From: Ophiosphaerella korrae
Lineage: Eukaryota > Ascomycota > Dothideomycetes > Pleosporales > Phaeosphaeriaceae
DNA length: 64,000 nt
Assembly (NCBI GenBank): GCA_028456385.1
Contig: JALNQF010000036.1
Coordinates: forward strand, 62,001-126,000
Direction: 5' to 3'
The notes below the pieces were generated by a model, which was given only the letters and a program-made list of their open reading frames with translations, searched no databases and was not told the origin of the DNA. The translations under genes were made by a program, and so were the position numbers. Each line of letters starts with the position of its first letter. Position 1 is the stretch's first letter. Below are positions 1-10,884 of this stretch, one piece after another.

Positions 1-1428
1 AATTACACAATGGGAGAAGTTGGATAACGTACCATTAGTCTTGACGATTCTGATTACCAAGGTATCATGCCTTTCAACCAGTGCTTCATACGTCCGCATG
101 AAGCTGCCCTGTTTCTCTCCTGTCCACGAGTCATAGACCGTGTATTCGGTCCTCGAGTTTAGCCCAGGAACCTCGGCGAAATCTATCGTTTTTGTTTGAG
201 CACCGTCCAGTGTGTTGAGAACGAATACATGGGTACCTTTAGATGAAATTCCACTCCAATATTCTGCTGGGTGCGCTTGATTCCATGTAAAGTCACCATT
301 GACACCCCACTTGTATGGCCTCGCCGGTGCCCCATAGTAGGGATCCTGATTGAAGGCGATGAGATCCCGGTTGCCGAGTATGTCGAGGACCTCCTTCTTA
401 ATACCGCGCAGAGGTGTTCCAATGATTAGAGGGGATTTAAGGGCAGCCCACAGTGCGAAGTGGGAACGGTTCTCCTCAAGAGTTAAATTCCCATTGCCAA
501 CTTCGAGCATGTCCCAATCAGCATGACCCCAGAAGTCGGTGCTGTTATAGAAAAATGATGCATGATTGAGGATAGGCATGATGCCCCATGATCCTTTCCA
601 TTTGCCTGTCCACTCAGGAAAAATGTCACCCCACATTCGCCAACTATGACCAGTAGTATTACCCCACTGGTCAATATGAGCATGACCCCAAGCACATTGT
701 GAAAACTCGAAAGTGCGATTTGAAGCAACCAGGGCGTTGCTCATAGTCTCATACCGCTCAAAGGTTTTCGACTCGGTCCAATCATAGTCTGGTGGCGCTG
801 GCTCTGGTCTCGTCTCTCCCTCTCCACCAACGGTTTGGTTCTCGCTTGGGGGGCCTCCAAGCCAATTCTCCGGCCACCATCGGTAGAGATCTTTCCATTC
901 TTCTGGTACATTACAATTATCATACTTCAGATCTGATTATATTAGATCACGATTCATACAAACACAGGGGTGTATATACACACAGTCAATACCCCATTCA
1001 GCCCAAGTGTCCGCATCTAATTGCTCATACCCCAAAGATCCGGCATAACCACCGCATGTCAAACTACCTGCATCGCTATAAATACCAAGTTTAAGTCCAA
1101 GCTTGTGAATCTTATCTGCAGTATGCTTAATGCCATTAGGAAACTTTTGAAAATCTGGTAAGATCATTCCAGTTGAATTGTCTCGCTTTTTCTGTTTATC
1201 GCTCCAACAATCATCGATGTTGACATACTTGTAGCCTACGTCCTTCAGACCAAGAGAAACAAGTAATTCACCAACTGTCAAGAATATCGTCTCATTAATG
1301 GCACACCCATACTCATTCCACGAGTTCCATCCCATTGCTGGTAAGTGCCCGGTAAACCCATCTCGTGATACCAACGCAAAGCTTGGACTAAGCAGGATCA
1401 ATCCAAAGAGAAGTAGACGTGAAGTCAT
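1..1428 (-). CDS. secreted alpha-galactosidase, GH27 (3' end beyond window)
   Basis: Hydrolyses terminal alpha-1,6-galactose from galacto-oligosaccharides and galactomannan outside the cell. The start at 1428 gives a hydrophobic signal peptide (about residues 1-20), followed by the GH27 opening GWNSWNEYGC. Exon 1 is 984-1428. A 51-bp intron (933-983, GTGTGT...CAG) is removed, joining D to YLKYDNC, whose Asp (about residue 153) is the family nucleophile. The WRMWGD motif about 100 residues later carries the likely acid/base Asp. Exon 2 (33-932) continues through the TIM barrel into the beta-sandwich domain. A GTACGT donor at 32 suggests another intron cut by the window edge. Many N-x-S/T sites fit secretion. 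Family assignment is firm; the C-terminus is not visible. Confidence 0.93.
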
Positions 1429-3023
1429 GGTAGTTGTTTATGTCAAAGTCGCGGTGTGAATAATGAAGGAAAATACTCGCTATATGGATTACAGTAAAGC
1501 TTTATACATAAGCCTTTCGCTATTATGTGTATTCAAGGCCTGCGAAAATGCCTAGATGGATCGACTGGTTGAGAATGCAACAGGATCAATCTCCGCATTT
1601 TTTTATTTTTTTTGGGAGATAGTATAAAGCCATATGGCAGATTAACAGCATTAAACAGACCATCAGCATTCCCCACACTGGTTCAAGAAGCCGAGAGGAG
1701 AAGTTGTGCTGAAAAGAGTGCAGGCGGAAGAATTGCGATGGAGGACGGATGATTACAATCCGAGCGAAAACGGCAAGCTTCTACTGCCAAGTGCGTATCA
1801 ATGATCATCGTTCAACTAAGCCTAAATAAGCATAATTCGAATTATAGCCTCCAATATATATGAATTGCCTCTACAGTCTTCATTATTAACTAACTCCCTT
1901 CGTTTCTGTTAAGATTGTACTTAAACTGATGTTTACGCTGATGCGATAAAAGCCATGATATTGTAATGGTTATGCTGGGTTCGAGGTCGAGATCCTTCAA
2001 CACACGCTCAAGAAAGGCAGTCACTAGCCAAAATAAATTATCCACATTTAAGTGAGCTGGGTCTAAATCAGACTAGTATTCTAATAGCCAAAAAAACAAT
2101 CTGGAGCGGGTTTATGGAGGGTTTTCCTATCATAAACGAACATTCTGAACCAAACCACTCTTTTCCAGATACCAGCTGTCATATTGAAGAGCGAAACATA
2201 GATACTTCGTACTGCGAGATAGCACCCTGTACATTCAGTTTCGATTAACAATAGAGCATCAGGCGGTATAATCCCAGTGAGGATATAGGTATATGGTCAA
2301 CCCTCAGAGTGGGTGTTGTACGAAGCTTTAGTAGCAAAATCGTACCCAAGTGTGCTACCAAGAACATAAGGCACGAAAATGTATGGTCTATTCAGAGCAC
2401 TAATTTTCAGCCCAGGGTGCGATTTTTGAACTCATGACCCCGAGGTCTATGCACTTGTATGTGTTATGCGTCTAGTGGTCGTCAGGTGTTTCCAAAGTTC
2501 TGGGACGCTACGGTAATCACTTGCACGGTGACACCTAACAACGATTGCACTCAGTGGTCAAAAAACTACACCGAAACTCACCAATGTGATGGTGCTACCG
2601 AATCGAGATGAGCGATCATCGTTATGACGTTCTGTAATACTATCATGAGTGTCAACTCTACACCGAGGTCAGCCATCTTCACGATCCCCATGAGGACAGT
2701 GTACTACCACACGCATCGCGTTGAAAATCAGCCAATAACAAGATTTGCGCCAAGCAGAATTGACTCTTTTATAGGCTGATTTCAACTGACAAGTAGAACA
2801 TTGTCCGCCTTTCTGTCAACGGAGATGTTCGGTGGAGGAGACCAAAGGAATGTGATCTCCGAACCAACGTACAAACTCATGACATGATTTCTTGTTTTAT
2901 ATAACGAGCATTCCCTCGCAACATTGATACAGTTCACCTTTATTTCTTGAAGTATCTGCCCAATTTCATTGATCTTGAGAGACATATTTTCAAACAGTCT
3001 CGATATCTACAGACCTTGTGAGA
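1429..3023. other. AT-rich divergent intergenic region
   Basis: This stretch separates the divergently transcribed alpha-galactosidase and aquaporin and must hold both promoters. It is AT-rich and full of stops in all frames. A lone 50-codon ATG ORF at 2459-2611 (+) with four cysteines and an N-x-T site is the only item of note, and it is too short to call. No transposon domain or RNA gene was recognised. Confidence 0.5.
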
Positions 3024-3949
3024 ATGTCAGACAGAGGAGTGAATGACAAGGACCCCCAATTAGGGCTTCCATTTCATGAACCTTCGCCCAATCCTCCGCC
3101 ACATGGTATACAAAAGCATCAATCCTTACGAATTGAGCTTGCAGCTTTCCTGGGCGAATTTATCGGAACATTCATGTTTCTTTCCCTTGCCTTCGCTGGA
3201 ACGCAAATTGCCCTGAATGCACCCAGCACCCAACAACTCACCTCAAGTGAGGAATCGGCACCCGATGTTGGAAAGCTGCTCTATATCGCCTTTGCATTTG
3301 GCGTATCGCTAGCCATTAATGTCGCTATCTTCGCCGAGGTCAGCGGGGGGGAATTTAATCCTGCAGTAAGCCTAGTCCAACGGTTTTGTGTTACCGCAAC
3401 GTCGAGTTTCCGCATTCTTTCAGCACGGAAGTGGTTCTATGTTACACGTACAACATGAGCAAGCGATTTTGACGCAAACTAACGTCGTATTAGGTCACTA
3501 TGGCGTTGCTAATCACCGGGAACATCCACTGGTACCGTGCAGTTCAGACAATTATCGCTCAGCTCATCTCTGGAATGGCCGCTGCAGGATTTGTCTCAGC
3601 TATACTGCCTGGTCCACTCACTATCTCAACGACGCTCGATGCATCTATATCAGTTGCTCGTGGTCTCTTTCTTGAAGCCTTTGTTACTTCGATGCTAGTA
3701 TTGACTATTCTAATGCTAGAAGGCGGCCCGTCAAAGTCAATGTACATTGGTATGTCCCTGTTTGTTGCTGAGCTTTGCAGCGTTTTCTTTACTGGTGGAA
3801 GTCTCAATCCAGCCCGCAGTTTTGGACCTTGTGTGGTGGTCGGGTTCACTGGGTACCACTGGATCTACTGGCTTGGCCCCTTTTTAGGGTCAGTGGCTGC
3901 TAGTGCTGCTTATTGGCTGATAAATTTTGTGCGGCGCGAGAAATTGTAG
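3024..3949 (+). CDS. aquaporin / aquaglyceroporin (MIP family)
   Basis: Membrane channel for water and possibly glycerol or other small solutes. Exon 1 is 3024-3365. An intron (3366-3493, GTAAGC...TTAG) is removed and exon 2 is 3494-3949, giving 265 residues, normal for the family. The first NPA box ends exon 1 (GGEFNPA, residues 112-114) and splicing gives NPAVTMALL. The second box is SLNPARSFGP (Asn at about 219). Hydrophobic segments are spaced as six helices with two half-helices. The N-terminus is Pro-rich and cytosolic. The ATG at 3024 is used; the upstream in-frame codon is GTG. Substrate preference cannot be read with confidence. Confidence 0.92.
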
Positions 3950-5032
3950 GGTAACACCGCGTGAGTGAAATTGAAAAGAAAAGAAATTGGTATGAAAGAG
4001 GGAGGCACAGGAGAACTTTCGTAGACTACCGACGAGCTTGCAAACCTTTTCTTTTTAGGTACAAATTTGAATATTTTTTTACAGCAAGCTGAAGAATGAC
4101 CGAAGCAGTTACGCTTGCACCCATAACGAACTAAACTATGAAAGGACAAGTTAAGGGGACTAGTCTAACCGTTGCCTTCCTTCAACATCAATAATTCTAA
4201 CTATTGCTCTGTCACATTGTGCTTGCCTCACCATGGGTCGTCTGTTGTATGGTCATTGGCTACTGAAATACGGCACGCAAGGATATGTTTCCATGAGTCA
4301 AAGAACCGACCTTTAGCGGATGTGAAACTTCCTCCCTTCCAAATTTCCCGAGTGGATTTGCGGGGGTTTAAGATTGGCAAACATGCCTATTTTGAAAAAT
4401 TGCTCTCTTGCTTTCGTACTGTAGCGTATCTTTAAGCGCTGGGTTAAAGCGCGTGCTGTTTTTCTACCAGTCTTGAGAGCCAGAGCCCGGGCCAGTAACG
4501 AAGGAGGCTTACCATCATAGTATACAGAATATTTCCCCGACGGTGTTCGAATATTGTTGTTGGAGCATGGAACCAGTACGATTGGTACGAAATGCTCATA
4601 CGCGGCGGAGATTGATCAATTTAAATATCAGTCGACATCAACAGTGAGTTACATCATTGGATCTGAACTAGAACAAAAAAGAAAGAAATAATATCAAGTT
4701 TGTTTTGGAAGTTAAAAGGCTTCTCGTAACACTATCGTAGGCGTTGTGCATCGTTGACATTCCAAGAGAACCGTAGAGACCAACCTGTAAAGTACCTAGT
4801 GACTTTGCCCATGGGTCGGCACTTGAGAATCCTCAAGGCCTAGAGTGAGAAATCAATATCGACTGAAAATAGCCGAGAGCAAATTGGTTTAGGAATAAGC
4901 GCTGGTCAATGTCACCAAGGTGGTTGGAGATCTGTCTTTCCTTATAAAAGAAAGGGTGCAAAAGCGGGCAAAATTATCTCAAAGTATCGGATACTTATTG
5001 GTAAATCTGGTGAGTCGAATTGCTGTGATCGA
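3950..5032. other. intergenic, no gene recognised
   Basis: AT-rich sequence between the aquaporin and the decayed SnoaL gene. Short open frames lack recognisable domains. It probably contains the aquaporin 3' UTR and the former promoter of the downstream pseudogene. Confidence 0.5.
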
Positions 5033-6190
5033 ATGCTTTTCTGTTCTTTATATCGGCCTGCCTATCTTTCGTCTTCGCCTCACCACTCGCCGCACTCGCA
5101 CGTGATACCGCTCCGTCGAGTCGATCCGGCGGGTTAAGAATATTCAAAGGTAGATGTCACATCTTGTGTAGTTTGGAAGGTGGAACTCTGTTTGCCAGCT
5201 CTTTACCTCTGAAAGCACGTTTGTTCGGGGCAATAACACCACAATCCACGGCGCAGCATTAATCGAACAACGGTTACGAGAAGACTATGGAGCGATGAAT
5301 GGCGTAAAAATTGACTCTCTAAATACCCTGATTGCTGAGAAGCCTGTTATCAGTCTCGGTGTAGACGGTAAAAGACGTGCGGACAGTACTCGGGCGCATG
5401 GGCTCTGAAGGCTTGACGCAAGGTATCAACAACGACCACCCCATCTTCGATATGATAGTCGATGTCAACGCAAATGGGAAAGAAGCCATTGCGAGAGGCA
5501 TAGAAACTGCTATGCTTGGAGATACCAATAGTTAGGGAGCACGATGGGATATGGAAGGTCTAGGATGTTGAAATTACACCGCTAATAGTAGCTGACTACT
5601 ACAAAGGGTGGGGCGATGGTAGGGTAAACTCTTGGAATAAATACGTACCACCAATAGAAGACATGGAACGTCGGCTTCGGCGCAGCGCAGCATACGATGG
5701 CGCAGAGAACCAGTCGCATGCGTACGGATACTTTGTTGATGATCTCCAAGCGGTGGAGCTGGGTGCTCTTTTCGCGAAGAAGGGTCGTAAGGCTTCGCCA
5801 TTTGCAGGCTTCTTCCAGACTCCGGAGCATATAACACAAGCCAACATTGCCTCGTATGGGCCGAACCGCTCGGCGTTACGCTCAAGCATTTCGTTTCATT
5901 GGCGCCCCCAGCCTGTGATTCTTGTGTTGGAGGATGGTCGTTCTACAACTCTGAGAGCAAGGCTCCTGCAACCTTCTACGTCTGTGGGCAAAGCCGGCAG
6001 TTTCAATTGCGCGATATGCCACGGCCAAGTGGTGCTGGAAAATGGGAAATGGCGGCTACGGAGCGTCACGATTGACGAGTTCTACTGGCAGTCATTGTCA
6101 CGGAAAGAGGGTTCCAGTATTCCAGTGCCGGAATCCGGCCAGCGGAAGGAAGCCCACGTGGTGCTGGCCTGGGTGTGTGCCTTGCCATGA
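5033..6190 (+). pseudogene. decayed secreted multi-SnoaL-like (NTF2-fold) protein
   Basis: Pieces of one protein lie in order on the + strand but in changing frames. From about 5035 there is a signal-peptide-like stretch (FISACLSFVFASPLAALA) with no in-frame ATG. From 5109 a second frame reads VESIRRVKNIQR, is broken by TAG at 5151 and TAG at 5169, and then continues FGRWNSVCQLFTSESTFVRG up to about 5375. A shifted frame follows (GRMGSEGLTQGI ... AIARGIETAMLGD) to a stop at 5533. Another resumes near 5561 and runs open to 6190 with DGAENQSHAYGYFVDDLQ and KWRLRSVTIDEFYWQS. Fungal relatives carry tandem SnoaL-like modules. Relative to these, the end of module 1 and start of module 2 appear deleted, and the C-terminus is replaced by unrelated sequence after about 6110. 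The last segment (ATG 5663) could still be translated as 175 residues. Function unknown. Confidence 0.65.
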
Positions 6191-6807
6191 AAGCGGCAGC
6201 CGGATGAGGCGGAGATGAGAGTGCGAAGCGCTTGAAGGCGCGGCAAGCATTTGCCGGGCGTGAAGCTTGTATGGACGTGATGCGCCATGCCTGTTCCTGG
6301 CGTGGCTGTGGCTGTGGATGGTGCGGCTTGGTGTTCTTGGCAACGCGTACCCAATGGAGCCGGCCGGCACTGCCACAAACCCACAAACGCGGGGCTGCCT
6401 GCGGTTCCTCGCCTTCATTCACCGCCCAGGCTGCCCTTCAGTGCCTGCAGCATCAGCGCTGCGGCACGGCATCGGCGTTGCAGCTTCAAGGCAAATCCAC
6501 TCGCCCCTGTGCTGTTGCCGCTGGCCATGCCGCCGGTGCTTCGTGTGGCTGGGCTGCGACGAAGCTGACGGACTCTACACGCAAGCGGCGCAAAAGACAC
6601 CGTGCCAAGTACGCGCCCCGTGACCCTCTCGTCGTATCCTGACGGATTCTGGCCGTATGAGGGGTTTGCGAGAGGTGCCCGCCGTGGATAATCGGCACCA
6701 GCCTTCGCACCGGGGCGTCAGCGCCCCATGGTGCCTACCTAGGTATCGAGTACCTAAACCAGTGCCTCCCCATTCACTCTGCTCAGCCATCCCGTCAGTG
6801 ACCCAGT
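6191..6807. promoter_or_regulatory. GC-rich leader/promoter of the four-helix gene
   Basis: Markedly more GC-rich than the flanking AT-rich sequence, with open frames in nearly every frame on both strands, as expected by chance at this composition. A palindromic CCTACCTAGGTA lies near 6734. No coding signal was trusted. Confidence 0.35.
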
Positions 6808-7635
6808 ATGCAATACGAACTCATCCTGAAGCTGGCTTTGGCGCCAAGCATCTCCTTCTTGCTGCTGTCCTTCATCTCTGTGATCCTCACCATGCACTAC
6901 TGGATCATCGGCGACTGGGTCATTCCGCGGGGAGTCCGCGTCACAACCAAAGACTTCGATCAACGCACAAAGGCCTACAGGACCGACTTCACCATTGTCT
7001 ACTTCAAGGATTCCGAAACCGATGTGACTATTGCTTCCGGATGCCTGTGCCTGTCGGCTGCCGTCATGGCCGTCATTGCGTGGTGCACCTTGCGTCGACC
7101 AGGCATGGACACGCTGTTCGCTGCAGTATGCCACTCTGCAAACCAACCCTTTTCTTCCCTCTTTACTCATCTCACTATAGGGTAAACGTCGCTTTTGGGT
7201 CCTTGCCGTTGTTGTCATGACTACTGTTGGCGCCATCTCGGCTCTTGCATCTTTTGCGCTGCATTTCACCGAAATAGGCAAGGACGAGTACGGTTGTAAC
7301 CCAGATACCTTGATGATGAGTGGCAAGCTCAACACAAACATGTATTGCACAAGAGAAATGGCGGCTTGCAACTTTCAGTCAAAACACATCAAGACCATTG
7401 GCTCCGTCTACCAAAGCCGCTTGACCCAAGCCTGCAATGAAACTGTTAGATTCCCTCCTCCATCGCCCAGTGAAAACTGCTAATCTGACTCCAGGTTGCC
7501 GTAAAGTGGTTACAGCTCCTTCTCGCACTAAACGCTATTATCTTGTTAGCCATGTTCTCAGTGCAAGCACGCTTGCGAAGATCCACTAGAGATGCTAGAA
7601 CTCTAGATCCTTATCCCTATTTAAAGGGATCATAA
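6808..7635 (+). CDS. four-helix membrane protein with Cys-rich loop, unknown
   Basis: Three exons: 6808-7125, 7181-7444 and 7495-7635. The introns are 55 bp (GTATGC...TATAG) and 50 bp (GTTAGA...CCAG). Both junctions are phase 0 and the product is 240 residues. Hydrophobic helices lie at about 5-30, 73-92, 111-135 and 198-218. The loop between helices 3 and 4 has four cysteines and an N-E-T sequon, so it is probably lumenal or extracellular and disulphide-bonded. The tail after helix 4 is basic. The four-helix layout recalls claudin/SUR7-type proteins, but no family motif is visible, and in those families the Cys-bearing loop is usually the first. Function unknown. Confidence 0.7.
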
Positions 7636-8429
7636 GCACTCGCGTCGTTCTACCCGATTTTCATAGACCATTTCTTGGCGGTACATTGGGCATTTTCATC
7701 TAAGCTTTGCATAATCTGATATCACCATTATAATCGTTTGTAGTCACTTCAGGCTGCCGCGGGTTAGGGCACTTGCCATTAAGAACGAACATATCTCACT
7801 TCGATTGGATGATTTCTATCTTTACTAATGTTCTCTACTTCTACTTTGACACCTCCACGCAACTGGATGGCTTGCTCCCCTCACATCAATCTCAAAAATA
7901 TCAAGTTCAGTCTAGATGAACACGCCAACAAGCTCGCTCTGGGTGAAAACGACGTCAGTACCCACCAAACTCAAAAGCCCGTCTAGAATCTACATAGGTG
8001 AGTCATCTTCCAATGATCATGCGTGTTGAGCTTCTTCCAAAAATTCTTTGAACTCGTTGTACTTGCTTTGGCCTTCAACTTCCATCGCTATGCACTTCGC
8101 CATGATGTTAACCTATTTTTAAACAATCTTTGGCGAACCGGGGTGAACAACCTCCCAGAAAGACTTAGAATCATCTTATGGTTATAGGCAGATCGGTTAA
8201 TTTGGTGCCTATCTTCAATGCTTGTGTAGTGTTAAGAACCAAGGCAAATCCAGCAATGCGTCGTAAACACCACTTCAATATATGTAGCTAATTCTACATT
8301 CTACAAGAGTGATTTCGGTCGTTGTACCTAAGATATTTTCTTACAGAAGCTCAGCTGGCGAAACTATCTTTTTGCATATATCCGTGGCCATCATTACGTT
8401 CGTTATCATTGGCATCATAGCGATTGGAA
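7636..8429. other. convergent intergenic region
   Basis: Lies between the 3' ends of the four-helix gene and the DUF6594 gene. A 52-codon ATG ORF at 7828-7986 (+) has no recognisable feature. Nothing else was supported. Confidence 0.45.
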
Positions 8430-9819
8430 TTAGGCTTCTATATTCCCCAGAAAAACGACGAGCACCGCACAGTATCTGACACACTGTTAGCCATTTGTTT
8501 CCATCATAGTGTAAAAATGAGAGGTGTCGAAATTTGAGATGATAACCAAAACCATTTCGCCATAAATATAGGATATAGTATGTGCACACCCAACTCGCGA
8601 CACAAAATAAATAATATATGCCAGATAAACTTACGCAGCAGTAGCAGCGAAAACTTCATGCCTCTTCGCTCTCGTACACAGACTAAGTGCCACAGAAAAG
8701 GCCATCGTAAATAGAAATATGATGAGTATCTTAATGTAACCACTCTTTTTTGTTGAAAACAATGCAATGACAGGTGCCATGAGCAGCAGAACAGCTAGGC
8801 AGGTGATGATGAGCCGAGAGAAGATGTCGATGCGCTTCTTAGAATAAAGTCTCACAAGTTTGTTGGCTGTGCTGCTACGGTCACGCTTGGATATGAATAG
8901 CCGCTTCAGAATAAGTTAGCAATGAACGGGTTCACCACCCTTGCATTTGGGTTCAGGGCGATGAAGCGTGGAATGGGACCGTAGCTCACCCTGGTAATTG
9001 GGCCTCCAAGGTTTGACAATGCTGTCTCGACGCATCCATCAAACCAGCTACCCTCTTTTGCATCGACAATTGACACAAAGTCTCGGTCTTTGTAGAATGT
9101 TGAGGCTTCAGCTTGCACTAAAGGCGCAGAATTATGGACCCAGTTTCGAACACTGTTGTAATTTCTCTCTGTCGCTCTCTGCAGGGTAGCAAATGACCGT
9201 GTCCGCTGAACAATATCATGATATTCGCGTAGCTTTTCATCAATTTTGTTAATTAATTCCCGTCTCTCGCTTGATGAACGTTCCTCGCGTTTACGAGACA
9301 TCAGTGCAATATCATCAGTCTTCTTTGTAGTCTTGTCTAGAGATAGCAGTTCTTGCTCGAGCTCGCGAAGCTCATCTTGTCGATAGAGAAGAACGCGATT
9401 GTGAAGAAATCCATATTTGCGACATATTAGAAAGTTCTCGTCGCTGTTCATGAAAGCAGCGAAGCGAGGATAGCCGTTGGGATGATCATCAACTATGAGC
9501 ATGCGTGAGTTTTCGGCGCTTTACATAATACTCAGTTGATTGGCTTACTTCTTTGATAGTCTGATGGATTAACCTCCGCTGTATCTCCTTCAGACTCTGC
9601 CAGGTCTTCCTCAATATCTTCTAAATTTGCGCTGACTGGTGAGGAGAACCCGAGATAGTGGCTCAGACTACGGTCAACGTGTCTGATAGAACTACTTTCT
9701 AGATCCCGTTTCTCGATATCGCTGCCACAGATGGTCGAAGCATCACTGCTGTATGACCTGGTATGCTGTGTGCGGCCGACATCTGTCTGTGGCGCTTCTG
9801 CCCCACTGCGAGAGTCCAT
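8430..9819 (-). CDS. DUF6594-family membrane protein
   Basis: Four exons: 9549-9819, 8990-9492, 8635-8903 and 8430-8475. Introns are 56, 86 and 159 bp. All junctions keep phase and give 362 residues. The first part is Ser/acidic-rich. From about residue 95 comes GYPRFAAFM and YRQDELRELEQELLSLD, the DUF6594 opening with a predicted coiled coil. The C-terminus has SKKRIDIFSRLII, a helix pair and RAKRHEVFAATAAYC, also typical. The middle intron (donor GTGAGC at 8989, branch GCTAAC, acceptor AAG) was chosen because splicing restores the family sequence (GGPITR to RLFISKRD), while read-through stops at once. Two to three membrane helices lie at about 285-308, 314-334 and 344-360. The family is expanded in plant-associated fungi and has no settled function. 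It is the last of three same-strand genes with the caspase-like gene. Confidence 0.83.
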
Positions 9820-10287
9820 GTATCCAATCAAAGGCTCGTGACGCGACTAGTAACAAAATTCACATGTATGAGTCGATATAGAGAGTGCGAGAAGCGGGTA
9901 AATCATTCGGATTATAATGGTGGTGGTGGTGGTGGTATGGCTGCCTCAATGACTGCTGACTGCGTTCAGCTGCTGCGAGGCCGGGATCAGGGTGCCTTGA
10001 CCGGTCACAGCCACATCTACGGGTCCTGTGGCACACGCATCACGTCATGCTGTCTTGCGCCTGGCGGACGCAATTGGATGAGACATCTCACAAATGTATT
10101 GGATGAAATTCTGTGACTAGCATGTAATGCCAAGCACAGCCCCGAAAGCCTCCGGCGCTTCAAGAGATGGCCCCCACATATCCCAAATTTGCCTTCCGCC
10201 ATCCCTATCAGTCGATCCCTCCGAAACGCCATCGACACATACAGCACTTTCCTCAGCTAACGCTTGTTGTCTCTTAAATAGGCGATA
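9820..10287. promoter_or_regulatory. upstream region of DUF6594 gene with GGT repeat
   Basis: Holds a short (GGT)6 tract at about 9919-9936 and no convincing coding frame. It separates the DUF6594 gene from the small gene on the same strand and probably serves as promoter and 3' UTR. Confidence 0.4.
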
Positions 10288-10731
10288 TTAAAACATTATT
10301 GACCCAGATATGTTGCGCCTCGTTTTTCCAGATGTATCTTTGATATCAAACCGCCACTTGTCCTTTTCATCTCGAGGTGGATGACAGCAGACAACATAGA
10401 AAGGGCCTGCAGTCTTTCCGTCCCTCAGACGAAGAAATATACTCTCGCCCACTCTCCAGGGCGATGGGGGCTATCAGTATGTCAGTTCTTCTAATCAATA
10501 TTATGTAGAGAACGCAAGGCATACTGGCTGCCAGGTGCCTTGTCCAACATCAGCCCGGTAATCAGGGCCATCCTGCGTCTCGATTTTGGGAGACATTGGC
10601 GAAGTCACCTCCTTCGCTAATTTAGCTTCAGAGTTTAATCCTATGCTTGAAAAGAATACCTCAAGTTTGTCAGTGGTCGATTCCTTCATGGCTCCTTGTC
10701 TAGCTTCGATTTTCGCTTCGTGTGTCGCCAT
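10288..10731 (-). CDS. small unknown protein (129 aa)
   Basis: Two exons, 10525-10731 and 10288-10470, with a 54-bp intron (GTATGC...GATAG, phase 0). The N-terminal half is charged and Ser/Thr-rich. The C-terminal half begins SPWRVGESIFLR and continues with alternating hydrophobic and charged residues (GPFYVVCCHPPR, KWRFDIKD), suggesting a compact beta fold. No family was recognised. The coding call rests on clean splice sites, maintained phase and protein-like composition across both exons. Its ATG lies only 153 bp after the stop of the caspase-like gene on the same strand, so the two may be functionally linked, though this is inference from position alone. Confidence 0.6.
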
Positions 10732-10884
10732 AGTGGTGGATGCAAACCGAATGTTGGGCCCCTTCAGCCTCTCTTATAAGGAGAATCAATCTTCGGTGAA
10801 CGATTACAAATGTAATTATTAGGCTACGAGGCTACAAGCCCCCCACAATGTCAAGTGCAACAGTGTAGCTGCACTGGTTCTGCT

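Noticed and set aside
1976..2010. GGTTCGAG-like string resembling a tRNA T-arm
   Set aside because: No matching acceptor, D-arm or anticodon stem could be folded around it by eye.
6191..6807. Multiple 90-190 codon frames on both strands
   Set aside because: GC-rich sequence keeps all six frames open; no frame has a domain, sensible start context or splice pattern.
8906..8992. Frameshift or pseudogene call for the DUF6594 gene
   Set aside because: An 86-bp intron with branch GCTAAC and AAG acceptor restores both the family sequence and the total phase.
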